Of a DNA stretch of 64,000 nucleotides, positions 16,528 to 24,282 are shown piece by piece. Source of the DNA: Leptospirales bacterium (GTDB taxonomy: Bacteria; Spirochaetota; Leptospiria; Leptospirales; Leptonemataceae). Location of the stretch: NCBI GenBank assembly GCA_016788865.1, contig JAEUSB010000069.1:1-64000 (forward strand), read 5' to 3'. The number at the start of each line of letters is the position of its first letter. The first letter of the stretch is position 1. A program made the position numbers and the translations under genes. Under the pieces are notes generated by a model that saw only the letters and a program-made list of their open reading frames with translations, was not told the origin of the DNA and did no database searches.

Positions 16528-18402
16528 GTGTCCCCGTTCGCCAATATGATCGAGTCTTCCCCCCAAAGCCCTGAATTTCAGATTCCCCTCGAGCTCGTTC
16601 AAAAGATGGGATCCGGGATTTCTGGACTCCTGCACGACAGTGAGGTTGAAACGACACTCCTGCTTCTCAACGCCGTTGGAGATGGGGTTCTCGGGCTGGA
16701 TCGGCGGGGTTTCATTATTTACGCGAATCAGTCTGCGCGGAGCCTCCTTGGCTATTCAAGTACGGAACTTTTGGGCCGCAAGCTTGAGGAGTTCCTGGAA
16801 AGACCTTCCGATGTTCAACATATCTTTGACCCAATTCTCCATGGTGACGTAGTATCGCTCGACCAGCCGCTTCTTCTTCAACGGAAGGCCACAACGATGG
16901 ATGTGATCGTGACGGCTGTCCCGTTGATCAAGGAAAGTCAGGTCCAGGGTGCCATGGTCATCTTTAGAGACATCACACCCGGTGTGCTGTTGAATCGAAC
17001 GCTGAAAGAGCGTGAGGAAATTCTCCGCGGAATCTTTTATATACTGCCTTCTGGCATCATGCTCATGGGACGGGAAGGGACGATTCTTAGAATCAATGAG
17101 TCAGCGCGGCAACTTCTTGGTCTTGGCGACATGGAGCTTCGTGGAGAAAAATACCCGGCGCGCAAATGGAGTGCCACCAACCTGCATGGTGATCCAATTC
17201 CAGCAGAAGATGCTCCGTTCAATGAGGCCTTGCGAACCGGACTGCCCGTAATTGAAAAAGTCGTTCGCATTGGTAGGGCTCCGGATGACCGATTTGTGCT
17301 AATGTCTTCAAGTCCGCTGAATATGACAACGGCTTCAGAGCCCGCCGGGATGGTGGTCACTACTATCACGGACATCAATCAGCAACTAAAAGCGCAGAAT
17401 CGGTTGGAGACGGCCGTATTGTTGAATGGCCAAATAAACAATCTACTCAAGAATCTTCTCACGGAAACTGTTCCGGAAGAAACCATTGATACTGCTTTGC
17501 GCGGCGTCAGTCAGCTCATGGAAGCAGACATGGCACTGCTCGGAATCCTGGATGATGATAAGAAGCAGGAAACATTTGACCATATCTATGGATTCCCGGA
17601 GATTTTCCGCGGCCATTCAAGACCATTCGCGGGTAGCATCACCGAATCGATGACGGATTTGAAGCGCCCCGTTGCAATAGAAGACTACCGCGAGCATCCG
17701 CGGCGAATCGACGTTTGTGTGCGGGCAGGTGCCAGGACTTTTCTGGGAGCTCCAATCCTCGCAGATGCAGAGGCGGTTGGATCCGTATTGTTATTTAGAA
17801 ATTCGGATCGTCCATTTACATCCGCAGACAGCGAAAGTTTGATGGCATTGACACCTGTTCTCTCTGCAGCTTTGTACAAAGCCACATATGAAAGAAAATT
17901 GCGCGATCTTGCAACCAGCGACCCGTTAACCGGAATATGGAACCGCCGCGTCTTCTTTGAACACCTTGACATGGAAATTGAGCGGAGTCGCCGTTATGGG
18001 ACCCCGCTCAGCATCCTGGTATTGGATCTTGATCATTTCAAACTTGTAAATGATACCTACGGTCACCAGGCCGGGGATGCAGTCCTCGTTTCTTTTTCGC
18101 ATCTGCTGAAGAGGAACACCCGGCGCACGGATATGGTAGGGCGGACGGGTGGCGAAGAGTTCATGGTTATTCTTCCGGATACAGCGCTTGCCGGGGCAGT
18201 TAAGACCGCAGAGAAACTGCGCCAGGATTTTGAATCCTCTCCTGTTCATTTCAAAGACGATATTATAAAGACCACAGTTTCAATTGGTTGCGCTGAGTAC
18301 CAGAAGTCGGAGCCCTTTGATGATTTTTACGGTCGCGTGGATCGTTTGCTCTATCGTGCAAAAAATGCAGGCAGAAATCAAGTAGCTGCAGACGAGACCT
18401 GA
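16528..18402 (+). CDS. PAS-PAS-GAF-GGDEF diguanylate cyclase
   Basis: This is a 624-residue cytoplasmic sensor. PAS1 (about 40-150) starts near LDRRGFIIYANQSARSLLGY. PAS2 is at about 165-285, a GAF-like domain at about 305-445, and the GGDEF domain at about 455-620. The active-site GGEEF is intact, and RRTD lies five residues before it, fitting the inhibitory I-site. It should make c-di-GMP in response to a small ligand, redox or metabolic cue. The listed start is GTG; an ATG six codons later (16546) is an equal alternative, and no strong ribosome site is visible for either. It is divergent from mtnP by 111 bases, so two diguanylate cyclases sit in one 5 kb region. Confidence 0.9.
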   Translation: MSPFANMIESSPQSPEFQIPLELVQKMGSGISGLLHDSEVETTLLLLNAVGDGVLGLDRRGFIIYANQSARSLLGYSSTELLGRKLEEFLERPSDVQHIFDPILHGDVVSLDQPLLLQRKATTMDVIVTAVPLIKESQVQGAMVIFRDITPGVLLNRTLKEREEILRGIFYILPSGIMLMGREGTILRINESARQLLGLGDMELRGEKYPARKWSATNLHGDPIPAEDAPFNEALRTGLPVIEKVVRIGRAPDDRFVLMSSSPLNMTTASEPAGMVVTTITDINQQLKAQNRLETAVLLNGQINNLLKNLLTETVPEETIDTALRGVSQLMEADMALLGILDDDKKQETFDHIYGFPEIFRGHSRPFAGSITESMTDLKRPVAIEDYREHPRRIDVCVRAGARTFLGAPILADAEAVGSVLLFRNSDRPFTSADSESLMALTPVLSAALYKATYERKLRDLATSDPLTGIWNRRVFFEHLDMEIERSRRYGTPLSILVLDLDHFKLVNDTYGHQAGDAVLVSFSHLLKRNTRRTDMVGRTGGEEFMVILPDTALAGAVKTAEKLRQDFESSPVHFKDDIIKTTVSIGCAEYQKSEPFDDFYGRVDRLLYRAKNAGRNQVAADET

Positions 18403-18497
18403 GGCTCGCTAAACCCCGGAACGCCTGGACTGAGAGATTGCCTGCGTACCATTTCATCGTTTACAGGCAGGGCTTCCCAAATTTTTTGTGAATTGCA

Positions 18498-19334
18498 ATG
18501 AACGATCAACAAATCGCTGAATACGCGCTGAATATTCGTCGCCTCATCATCAAAATGGTTCACGCCGCAAAGAGCGGTCATCCCGGTGGCCCGCTTGGTC
18601 TCGCAGACATCTATGCGACACTGTTCTGTGATCCTGAAATCTATCGTTTCAATCCAAAGAAACCGGATTGGGATTCGCGCGATCGGCTACTATTGTCCAA
18701 CGGGCATGTTTGCGCCGTTCGTTATGCTGCAATGAGCCTTGCCGGCTTCTTTTCGGAAAAGGACGTTCTGACATTTAGAAAAGTTGGCTCCCGGTTCCAG
18801 GGACATCCTTCAACAAAATATATCCCCTCCGTAGAGAACTCAAGTGGATCACTTGGGCAAGGACTGTCTGCGGCCACAGGGATTGCATTGGGCAAGCGCC
18901 TTCAGGGCAAAAACTACAACGTATTTGTTTGTATCTCGGACGGTGAATGCGGTGAGGGCATGACCTGGGAAGCAGCAACAGCTGCAGCACATCACAAAGC
19001 TCCGGTAATTGCTTTCATGGATTACAACGGAATTCAAATCGACGGATTCACCAAAGATGTTTGTAATCTTGGGGATCTTGAAAAGAAATTCCAGGCATTT
19101 GGCTGGCGCGCGGAAACCGCAAACGGCCACAACATACCCGAAATTAGAAAATCGCTGCGCGATGCGGTTAACCGTCTGACTCTTGATCCGGATATGGGGC
19201 CTCAGATTATTCTGTTCAAAACCACTCTTGGGAAAGGTGTCTCCTTTATGGAGAATGCGCCTAAATGGCATGGCACACCACCAAATGATGAGCAATTTGC
19301 TGATGCTATGAAGCAACTTGGAGTCGCTGTCTAA
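18498..19334 (+). CDS. Transketolase, N-terminal (thiamine-diphosphate-binding) subunit
   Basis: This 278-residue protein matches the N-terminal half of split transketolases. HPGG is near residue 27, LSNGH near 66, and the thiamine diphosphate/Mg region runs from SDGECGEG to DYNGIQIDG. It would bind the pyrophosphate end of the cofactor and needs a C-terminal subunit for two-carbon transfers in the pentose phosphate pathway. In most genomes with the split form the C-terminal gene directly follows. Here the next gene (8 bases later) is instead a membrane LuxR-type regulator, and no C-terminal half occurs in the window. A relationship with other TPP enzymes using similar halves cannot be excluded. 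Confidence 0.85.
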   Translation: MNDQQIAEYALNIRRLIIKMVHAAKSGHPGGPLGLADIYATLFCDPEIYRFNPKKPDWDSRDRLLLSNGHVCAVRYAAMSLAGFFSEKDVLTFRKVGSRFQGHPSTKYIPSVENSSGSLGQGLSAATGIALGKRLQGKNYNVFVCISDGECGEGMTWEAATAAAHHKAPVIAFMDYNGIQIDGFTKDVCNLGDLEKKFQAFGWRAETANGHNIPEIRKSLRDAVNRLTLDPDMGPQIILFKTTLGKGVSFMENAPKWHGTPPNDEQFADAMKQLGVAV

Positions 19335-19342
19335 GAAGCGCC

Positions 19343-20461
19343 ATGAGCGCTTACTACTATCTGCTGCCGGTCACCGGCGCACTTGCCAATCTCGCATTGC
19401 TCGCGCTGAACTTCCGGCGCGCGCATTCGCTTAACCGAGTTCTCTTTGTGGTCTACGGTGCTGTGGCCGGGGTCAATCTATCACTGGCCTTCATGCTAAA
19501 ATCTCCGGATGCGGAGGCGGGGATGTTCTGGCTTTTTATTTTGAGGCATTTCTTGTTTTTCCTTCCATTGTGTTTGCTTGTGCTCGCTGCCTTTCTCTCT
19601 GGCAGGAAAATTCTGAATACATTTACGGCCCTTCTATTTGCCTACTGGCTCTGTTTCATAGTTCTAGCCGACTTTACGTACCTGACAGATCGAGGATGGT
19701 TTGTGCGCGAGATGCACCTTCATGCCTGGGGATATTTCCCGGTTCTGCATCCTCCGGGCATTGCTTTACTTTCCTCGGGCTACTTGACGTGTTTTGCAAT
19801 TTCGATCTACTGGCTGGCCAGGCCGATTGAGCGTATTGCCGGGATTTCTCTGCCAGTTGTTCTGATTTTCTACCTGGTCTGGTGGCCCGGCATCATGCTC
19901 AATGGTTTTCCTCTTGCGGGATTCGAAATTCCACCGTTTGGCAATGGAATCGATGCGATTGTTTCCCTGGCTTTCTCTGCTTCCTTGCATCGCAAGAGGA
20001 GCGGGTTCTTCACGCCGGGACCACTCTGGGTTCTTAGCGAAATGCTGGCCTCGGCCGCTTTTGGATTGCTCTGCGGGTTTCTGGTGCTCGTTCTGCTGCC
20101 CGGGGCGATTCTAACGGGACCTGTGATTACAGGTCTGGTTATGGCGGCCGGTTCACTTGTCTTTCTGAACTGGCTGCGGCGCGAGCCTGTCGATCAAGCG
20201 AAAGCCAAAGATCTAACGTCGATCCTGAAACCATACGACCTTTCGCGCCAGGAAACCCGGATCTGCGAATTGATTGCCGAGGGCTATAGCAAGCGTGATG
20301 TGCTTGTGTTCTTGAATATTGCAGATGGGACGCTGCGCAATCATCTGATGAGTATCTATGACAAGACAATCCATAAGACGAGCAACGTGCCAGAATCGAG
20401 TCGGGATAAATTGCAGCGCTTAACTGTTTTTCTCCATCGACTCAATCAAGCAGGCCCGTAA
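19343..20461 (+). CDS. Multi-helix membrane protein with C-terminal LuxR-type HTH
   Basis: This is a 372-residue protein with about seven to eight transmembrane helices up to residue 280. A LuxR/FixJ-like DNA-binding domain follows (about 300-350): LSRQETRICELIAEGYSK then VLVFLNIADGTLRNHLMSIYDKT, the standard four-helix HTH. It is a candidate membrane-anchored transcription regulator and resembles the AraC-type membrane regulator at 10078 in layout. It begins 8 bases after the transketolase subunit stop, so the two are probably co-transcribed. A palindrome follows it at 20493-20508, upstream of the next gene, and could be its operator (inference). Confidence 0.82.
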   Translation: MSAYYYLLPVTGALANLALLALNFRRAHSLNRVLFVVYGAVAGVNLSLAFMLKSPDAEAGMFWLFILRHFLFFLPLCLLVLAAFLSGRKILNTFTALLFAYWLCFIVLADFTYLTDRGWFVREMHLHAWGYFPVLHPPGIALLSSGYLTCFAISIYWLARPIERIAGISLPVVLIFYLVWWPGIMLNGFPLAGFEIPPFGNGIDAIVSLAFSASLHRKRSGFFTPGPLWVLSEMLASAAFGLLCGFLVLVLLPGAILTGPVITGLVMAAGSLVFLNWLRREPVDQAKAKDLTSILKPYDLSRQETRICELIAEGYSKRDVLVFLNIADGTLRNHLMSIYDKTIHKTSNVPESSRDKLQRLTVFLHRLNQAGP

Positions 20462-20492
20462 ACGACCGGGCCGGGCAATACTCCGGTCGAAA

Positions 20493-20532
20493 CATGACTC
20501 GTGTCATGGTCAAATGGAACAATCATGACACG
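20493..20532. promoter_or_regulatory. Candidate operator: palindrome plus repeated half-site
   Basis: CATGAC-TCGT-GTCATG at 20493-20508 is a 6+6 inverted repeat with a four-base centre. The half CATGACACG recurs at 20524-20532, 31 bases downstream. Both lie in the 124-base gap between the LuxR-type membrane regulator and the membrane protein starting at 20586. The arrangement of two spaced sites is typical of a transcription-factor operator. The protein that binds is unknown. Confidence 0.45.
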
Positions 20533-20585
20533 TCGCCCATTGCAAATCGCGGCATAATCATCCAGAATGAATCATGGAGGTGGTT

Positions 20586-21359
20586 ATGCCACATGTATCA
20601 ATTTCACTTCAAGTCTACATTGTGTTGGCCGGAGTAATAACGGCTGCTTTGCTCGCAGCGATTGTGCTCAGGGCTGGCAAGCGAGCCGGAGTCTCGGCAA
20701 GTGCCAGTCGGATTGCAATTCTCGCCGGCGTGTATTTGCTTGTAACGGGATTGCTCGCGTACCTGGGTGCGCTTGCAAACTTTGACAGTACCCCACCGCG
20801 TGGTGCGCTTTTCTTTCCCGTTTGCATTGCTGGGATCGTGTTGCTTTGCCGATCAGACGCCTTTGCAAAGCTGCTCGCGCGGATTCCGATGCAAACCATA
20901 TTGGAGATGCAAACGTTCCGATTTCTCGCCGAACTCTTGATCTTCTGGCTGATCCTCGAGGGCGCAATGCCGGAAACGATGTCTTTCACGGGCAGGAATT
21001 TTGATATACTTGTTCCGCTCACAGCACCCCTGATTTCATTCTTCTTGTTTAGGAGACCGATAGTTTCCCAACCAGTGGCTCGGCTGATTGGAGTGGTCTG
21101 GAATCTAGCAGGGATGGGTATTCTTTCTGTCACGGTCTTTACGGGAATCTTTTCCCTGCCAATGCCCGGCAGATTATTCTTCGATGGTATTTCGACGGCG
21201 ATCATCTTTTCATTTCCGTTTCATATCCTGCCAACCTATTGGGTTCCACTGGCATTCAGTCTGCACGTGTTCTCGCTCTTAAAGCTCTGGCGTGAACGTT
21301 CTCTTTCTGAAGCGAATGGAGCGAAAAACACAACCAGTCAGCCGAGTGCTGCGTATTGA
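20586..21359 (+). CDS. Integral membrane protein of unknown function
   Basis: This is a 257-residue protein with about seven predicted transmembrane helices and a short polar C-terminal tail. No catalytic or domain motif was recognised. The start was placed at 20586 because GGAGG lies five bases upstream; an in-frame ATG at 20574 would overlap that site. It lies downstream of a membrane LuxR-type regulator gene and a palindromic candidate operator, so it may be the regulated target. Its stop is 26 bases from the end of the convergent glycerate kinase gene. Confidence 0.7.
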   Translation: MPHVSISLQVYIVLAGVITAALLAAIVLRAGKRAGVSASASRIAILAGVYLLVTGLLAYLGALANFDSTPPRGALFFPVCIAGIVLLCRSDAFAKLLARIPMQTILEMQTFRFLAELLIFWLILEGAMPETMSFTGRNFDILVPLTAPLISFFLFRRPIVSQPVARLIGVVWNLAGMGILSVTVFTGIFSLPMPGRLFFDGISTAIIFSFPFHILPTYWVPLAFSLHVFSLLKLWRERSLSEANGAKNTTSQPSAAY

Positions 21360-21385
21360 GTCTGAATCCGTTTGTTCGCGGGGCG

Positions 21386-22531
21386 TTACTTTAGCTGCAT
21401 GCCGAGTGCAACGGCCTGGAGAACCCTGGCCGTTGTGCTTTCGAGTGCGGCCCCCGCATTCTGTAGCGCGGACTCCAGACTCTCCGGTCCATGCGACGTT
21501 GAAAAAACTGGTATTTCGCGATGCGTCAAAGGAATGGACCCGGAGATCAGGATCGCAGGTTTTCCCAATTGCTTTGCCAGTGCGATTACACCTGCCGGCG
21601 CCTTTCCCGATTCAGTCTGGTTGTCTGTTTTTCCTTCGCCCGTCAGGACCAGATCAGCATTCTTGATTTCGCCTTCAAGGCCCAGTAGATTCGCGATTGC
21701 GGCAAATCCGGGCTGCAAATTTCCTCCCAGTGCTAAAATAGCAGCTCCGATTCCTCCCGCGGCACCGGCCCCTGGTGTTTCCATAAAGGATCGGCCGGTT
21801 GATTCCTGGAGCAAGGTTGCAAAATGTTGAACGTTGCCGTCCAGTTTCTTGATCATTTCTTTGTCGGCCCCCTTCTGGGACGCGTAGATATGCGAAGCAC
21901 CGTAGGAGCCGGTGAGGGGATTGTCAACATCGCAGAGGCCGGTGAGTGAAACAGACGTTAGTCGCTTATTCAGACCACTTAGATCGATTTTGTGAATAGA
22001 GTCCAGGTTGCCTCCTGTCGGCTGCACTGGCTGGTTGTTGCGATTAAGAAATATGGCACCAAGCGCTGCGAGAAGTCCCGCCCCGCAATCGTTTGTAGCG
22101 CTGCCACCGAGGCCAATGAGGATATGGTTTGCGCCAAGCTCGAGGGCGTGGTGGATGAGCTCCCCGCTTCCTCGCGAGGAAGTGAGCCAGGGATTTCTTT
22201 CCTCGGAATGGAGCAGTGCGAGGCCAGAAGCCTGCGCAATTTCAATGATACAAGTTATGCCACGATCTGGGCGGTGTTCTACGGCGTCAGCGTTCCGCAT
22301 TAAACCAATTTCAGCTTTTCGAATTCGGTGAAGCGGATCTGCGACGTCAAATTGAAGTCTGTTCTCCGTTGCGCAAAGTGCGGCAAGCGTGCCGTCTCCT
22401 CCATCTGCAACAGGGAGAACCTTGATGAGAGCGTCTGGAAATACCCGCAAAGCTCCGCGTCGCATAGCCTCGCATGCTTCTCTGGCAGAAAGGCTATCTT
22501 TGAATGCGTTTGGTGCAAGTAATAGTTTCAT
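21386..22531 (-). CDS. Glycerate kinase (GarK/GlxK family)
   Basis: This 381-residue enzyme phosphorylates D-glycerate with ATP (2- or 3-phosphoglycerate product depending on subtype), feeding glyoxylate- or serine-derived carbon into glycolysis. Family motifs are clear: PNAFKDSLSA at the N-terminus, PVADGGDGT near residue 40, GLGGSATNDCGAGLL in the middle, GAGAAGGIG, and TGEGKTDNQTESGKAPAGV near residue 300. The length is normal for the family. The minus-strand gene is flanked by a convergent membrane protein gene and by the zinc-ribbon gene 39 bases upstream, with which it could be co-transcribed. Confidence 0.92.
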   Translation of the reverse strand: MKLLLAPNAFKDSLSAREACEAMRRGALRVFPDALIKVLPVADGGDGTLAALCATENRLQFDVADPLHRIRKAEIGLMRNADAVEHRPDRGITCIIEIAQASGLALLHSEERNPWLTSSRGSGELIHHALELGANHILIGLGGSATNDCGAGLLAALGAIFLNRNNQPVQPTGGNLDSIHKIDLSGLNKRLTSVSLTGLCDVDNPLTGSYGASHIYASQKGADKEMIKKLDGNVQHFATLLQESTGRSFMETPGAGAAGGIGAAILALGGNLQPGFAAIANLLGLEGEIKNADLVLTGEGKTDNQTESGKAPAGVIALAKQLGKPAILISGSIPLTHREIPVFSTSHGPESLESALQNAGAALESTTARVLQAVALGMQLK

Positions 22532-22570
22532 GGGGCAGTCGAGTTCTGGCGGATTCTTTGGTGGTTACTT

Positions 22571-22963
22571 CTACTTGAACCCCTGGGGCCAGCATTGCTT
22601 GCAGCCACGAATCGAAAGTTTGTTTTTGTCTACCCTGGGATCCGCAGAGGCGAGGATCACTTCATCTATCGGGACGGGGTTCTTGCAGACCGGGCAGCTA
22701 CGTTTTTTTCGCGAGCCTTCCGCAAGGCAGTACGGGCAGCCTTTGATCCTGGTTTGAATTTCAATGTTTCCTATCTCAGTTTGTGAGGAGCGTATCCGCT
22801 CTCCCTTGCGCAGACCTTCGCCGCAAAGTGGGCAATAGCCCCGGATTCTATCCTCTGCGGGAGCGGGCTGTGGTGCTTCACTCCGCGATCCAAACAGCAT
22901 CCATACCAGGACTGCGATCAGGATTGCGGCCAGGACAAAGAGAAAGATGTATTCAATGTCCAG
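22571..22963 (-). CDS. Membrane-anchored double zinc-ribbon protein with apparent CTG start
   Basis: The protein holds four CxxC pairs (CPLC, CPYC, CPVC, CKQC) that should form two zinc ribbons, within about 105 residues. The first ATG in frame is at 22900, but the 21 codons before it encode a typical transmembrane helix (YIFLFVLAAILIAVLVWMLF) that would be lost with that start. Upstream in the same frame there is no ATG, GTG or TTG before the TGA (22973-22975) that ends the neighbouring gene. A CTG at 22963-22961 lies 7 bases after a GAGG site, so I propose it as the start (130 residues). Readthrough of the TGA would instead fuse it to the upstream two-helix protein. The function is unknown. 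Confidence 0.6.
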   Translation of the reverse strand: MDIEYIFLFVLAAILIAVLVWMLFGSRSEAPQPAPAEDRIRGYCPLCGEGLRKGERIRSSQTEIGNIEIQTRIKGCPYCLAEGSRKKRSCPVCKNPVPIDEVILASADPRVDKNKLSIRGCKQCWPQGFK

Positions 22964-22972
22964 GATGTTGCC

Positions 22973-23179
22973 TCATGTCAGATACTGCATGAGTTTGCGA
23001 ATGCTGCCTGAGAGTTCACCCAGCCCCATTAACCCAAGCAATAAGATAATCCAGAGCCGCGCGGATCTTGCTTTTTGTTCTTCTGTCATGCGAAAACGGC
23101 GGATTAGCATGAAAACGGACCAGAGTACCAGCATACCGCCAATTACAATACCCAGAACCGCAGCCCATTCCTTTGGCAT
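22973..23179 (-). CDS. Small two-helix membrane protein
   Basis: This is a 68-residue protein with two hydrophobic segments, WAAVLGIVIGGMLVLWSVFML and LWIILLLGLMGLGEL, separated by a charged loop. The start at 23179 (ATG) has a GGAG about 11 bases upstream; a TTG further upstream (23224) would add 15 polar residues. Its TGA is in the same frame as the zinc-ribbon gene that follows immediately, so the two may act together or represent one protein split by a stop codon. No family recognised. Confidence 0.6.
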   Translation of the reverse strand: MPKEWAAVLGIVIGGMLVLWSVFMLIRRFRMTEEQKARSARLWIILLLGLMGLGELSGSIRKLMQYLT

Positions 23180-23276
23180 GTTTCGAATTTCTCCATGCAG
23201 TCCTGGACTGAAAGCAGTTTTCAATCTTTAATGCAAAAAGGCTGGGCGAAGAGCTGCGTCCCAGAAATTCGGATGT

Positions 23277-24251
23277 ATGCGCGTCCTTTCCGGAATTCAG
23301 CCCAGCGGCAAACTCCACCTGGGTAATTACTTTTCTATGATGCGCCGGATGATCGATTACCAGGCAAAATCGGATCTCTTCGCATTCATTGCCAGCTATC
23401 ACGCAATCACTACCGTGGAAGAAGGTCCTGTGCTCCGGGCGGGGATTCTGGATGCGGCAATAGATTTTCTAGCGCTCGGAATCGATCCGACCAAATCCAC
23501 GTTCTGGGTTCAGAGTGATGTGCCTGAAGTTGCAGAGCTAGCCTGGATTCTTTCGACCAGCATTACAGTTTCGCAGCTTGAGCTGGCACATTCGTTCAAG
23601 GATAAAGTTGCTCAGGGCATTGTAGCTTCAGCCGGACTGTTTACATATCCTGTTCTAATGGCGGCCGACATCTTGCTCTTTGGTGCGCAGAGAGTCCCGG
23701 TGGGAAAGGATCAGAAGCAACACCTGGAAATTACTCGAGACATTGCACAAAGATTCAACCATAAGTACGGCGAGATCTTTGTGATTCCGGAACCTGATAT
23801 ACTCAAAGATACAGAGCTTGTTCCTGGTGTTGACGGGCGAAAGATGAGCAAGAGTTACAAGAATGCTATCTATTTCTTTGCGGATGAAAAGGAACTGAAG
23901 AAATCCGTCATGTCAATCGTGACGGATTCTAAGGGCGTTCAGGATTCAAAAGATCCGGATTCTTCCGTGCTCTATCAGATATATTCACTCTTCCTGGATC
24001 AGAAAGGTCGTGAGGAACTTGCAGACAAGTTTCGGACACCTGGCACGGGTTACGGGGATCTTAAAAAGGCACTCCTTGCCCAAATACTTGAAACGTTTGC
24101 CCCGTTCCGTGAACGACGCGCTACTCTCCTTGCAGATTTGGATTCTGTGGAAGACATGTTGCAGCAGGGAGCTCGCAAAGCGCGGGACGCTGCTATACCG
24201 TTTTTGGAGCGTGCTCGCGACGCAACTGGCCTCGGCTACAGAAAAAAGTAA
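23277..24251 (+). CDS. trpS: Tryptophanyl-tRNA synthetase
   Basis: This 324-residue class Ic aminoacyl-tRNA synthetase charges tRNA-Trp. The HIGH-like signature is HLGN at 14-17 within GIQPSGKLHLGNY, and KMSKS is at 189-193. The segments ILSTSITVSQLELA, FTYPVLMAADILLF and VPVGKDQKQHLE are typical of bacterial TrpRS. The length is normal. It is divergent from the small membrane protein genes and followed 31 bases later by the ComEC-like gene. No Trp attenuator or T-box was seen in the short upstream region. Confidence 0.96.
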   Translation: MRVLSGIQPSGKLHLGNYFSMMRRMIDYQAKSDLFAFIASYHAITTVEEGPVLRAGILDAAIDFLALGIDPTKSTFWVQSDVPEVAELAWILSTSITVSQLELAHSFKDKVAQGIVASAGLFTYPVLMAADILLFGAQRVPVGKDQKQHLEITRDIAQRFNHKYGEIFVIPEPDILKDTELVPGVDGRKMSKSYKNAIYFFADEKELKKSVMSIVTDSKGVQDSKDPDSSVLYQIYSLFLDQKGREELADKFRTPGTGYGDLKKALLAQILETFAPFRERRATLLADLDSVEDMLQQGARKARDAAIPFLERARDATGLGYRKK

Positions 24252-24282
24252 TACGATTCCGAACTAGCGCACCATCTGGAGT

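Noticed and set aside
20615-21205. 196-codon open frame antisense to the membrane protein gene at 20586
   Set aside because: The sense frame has clear transmembrane periodicity and a ribosome site; the antisense translation looks random.
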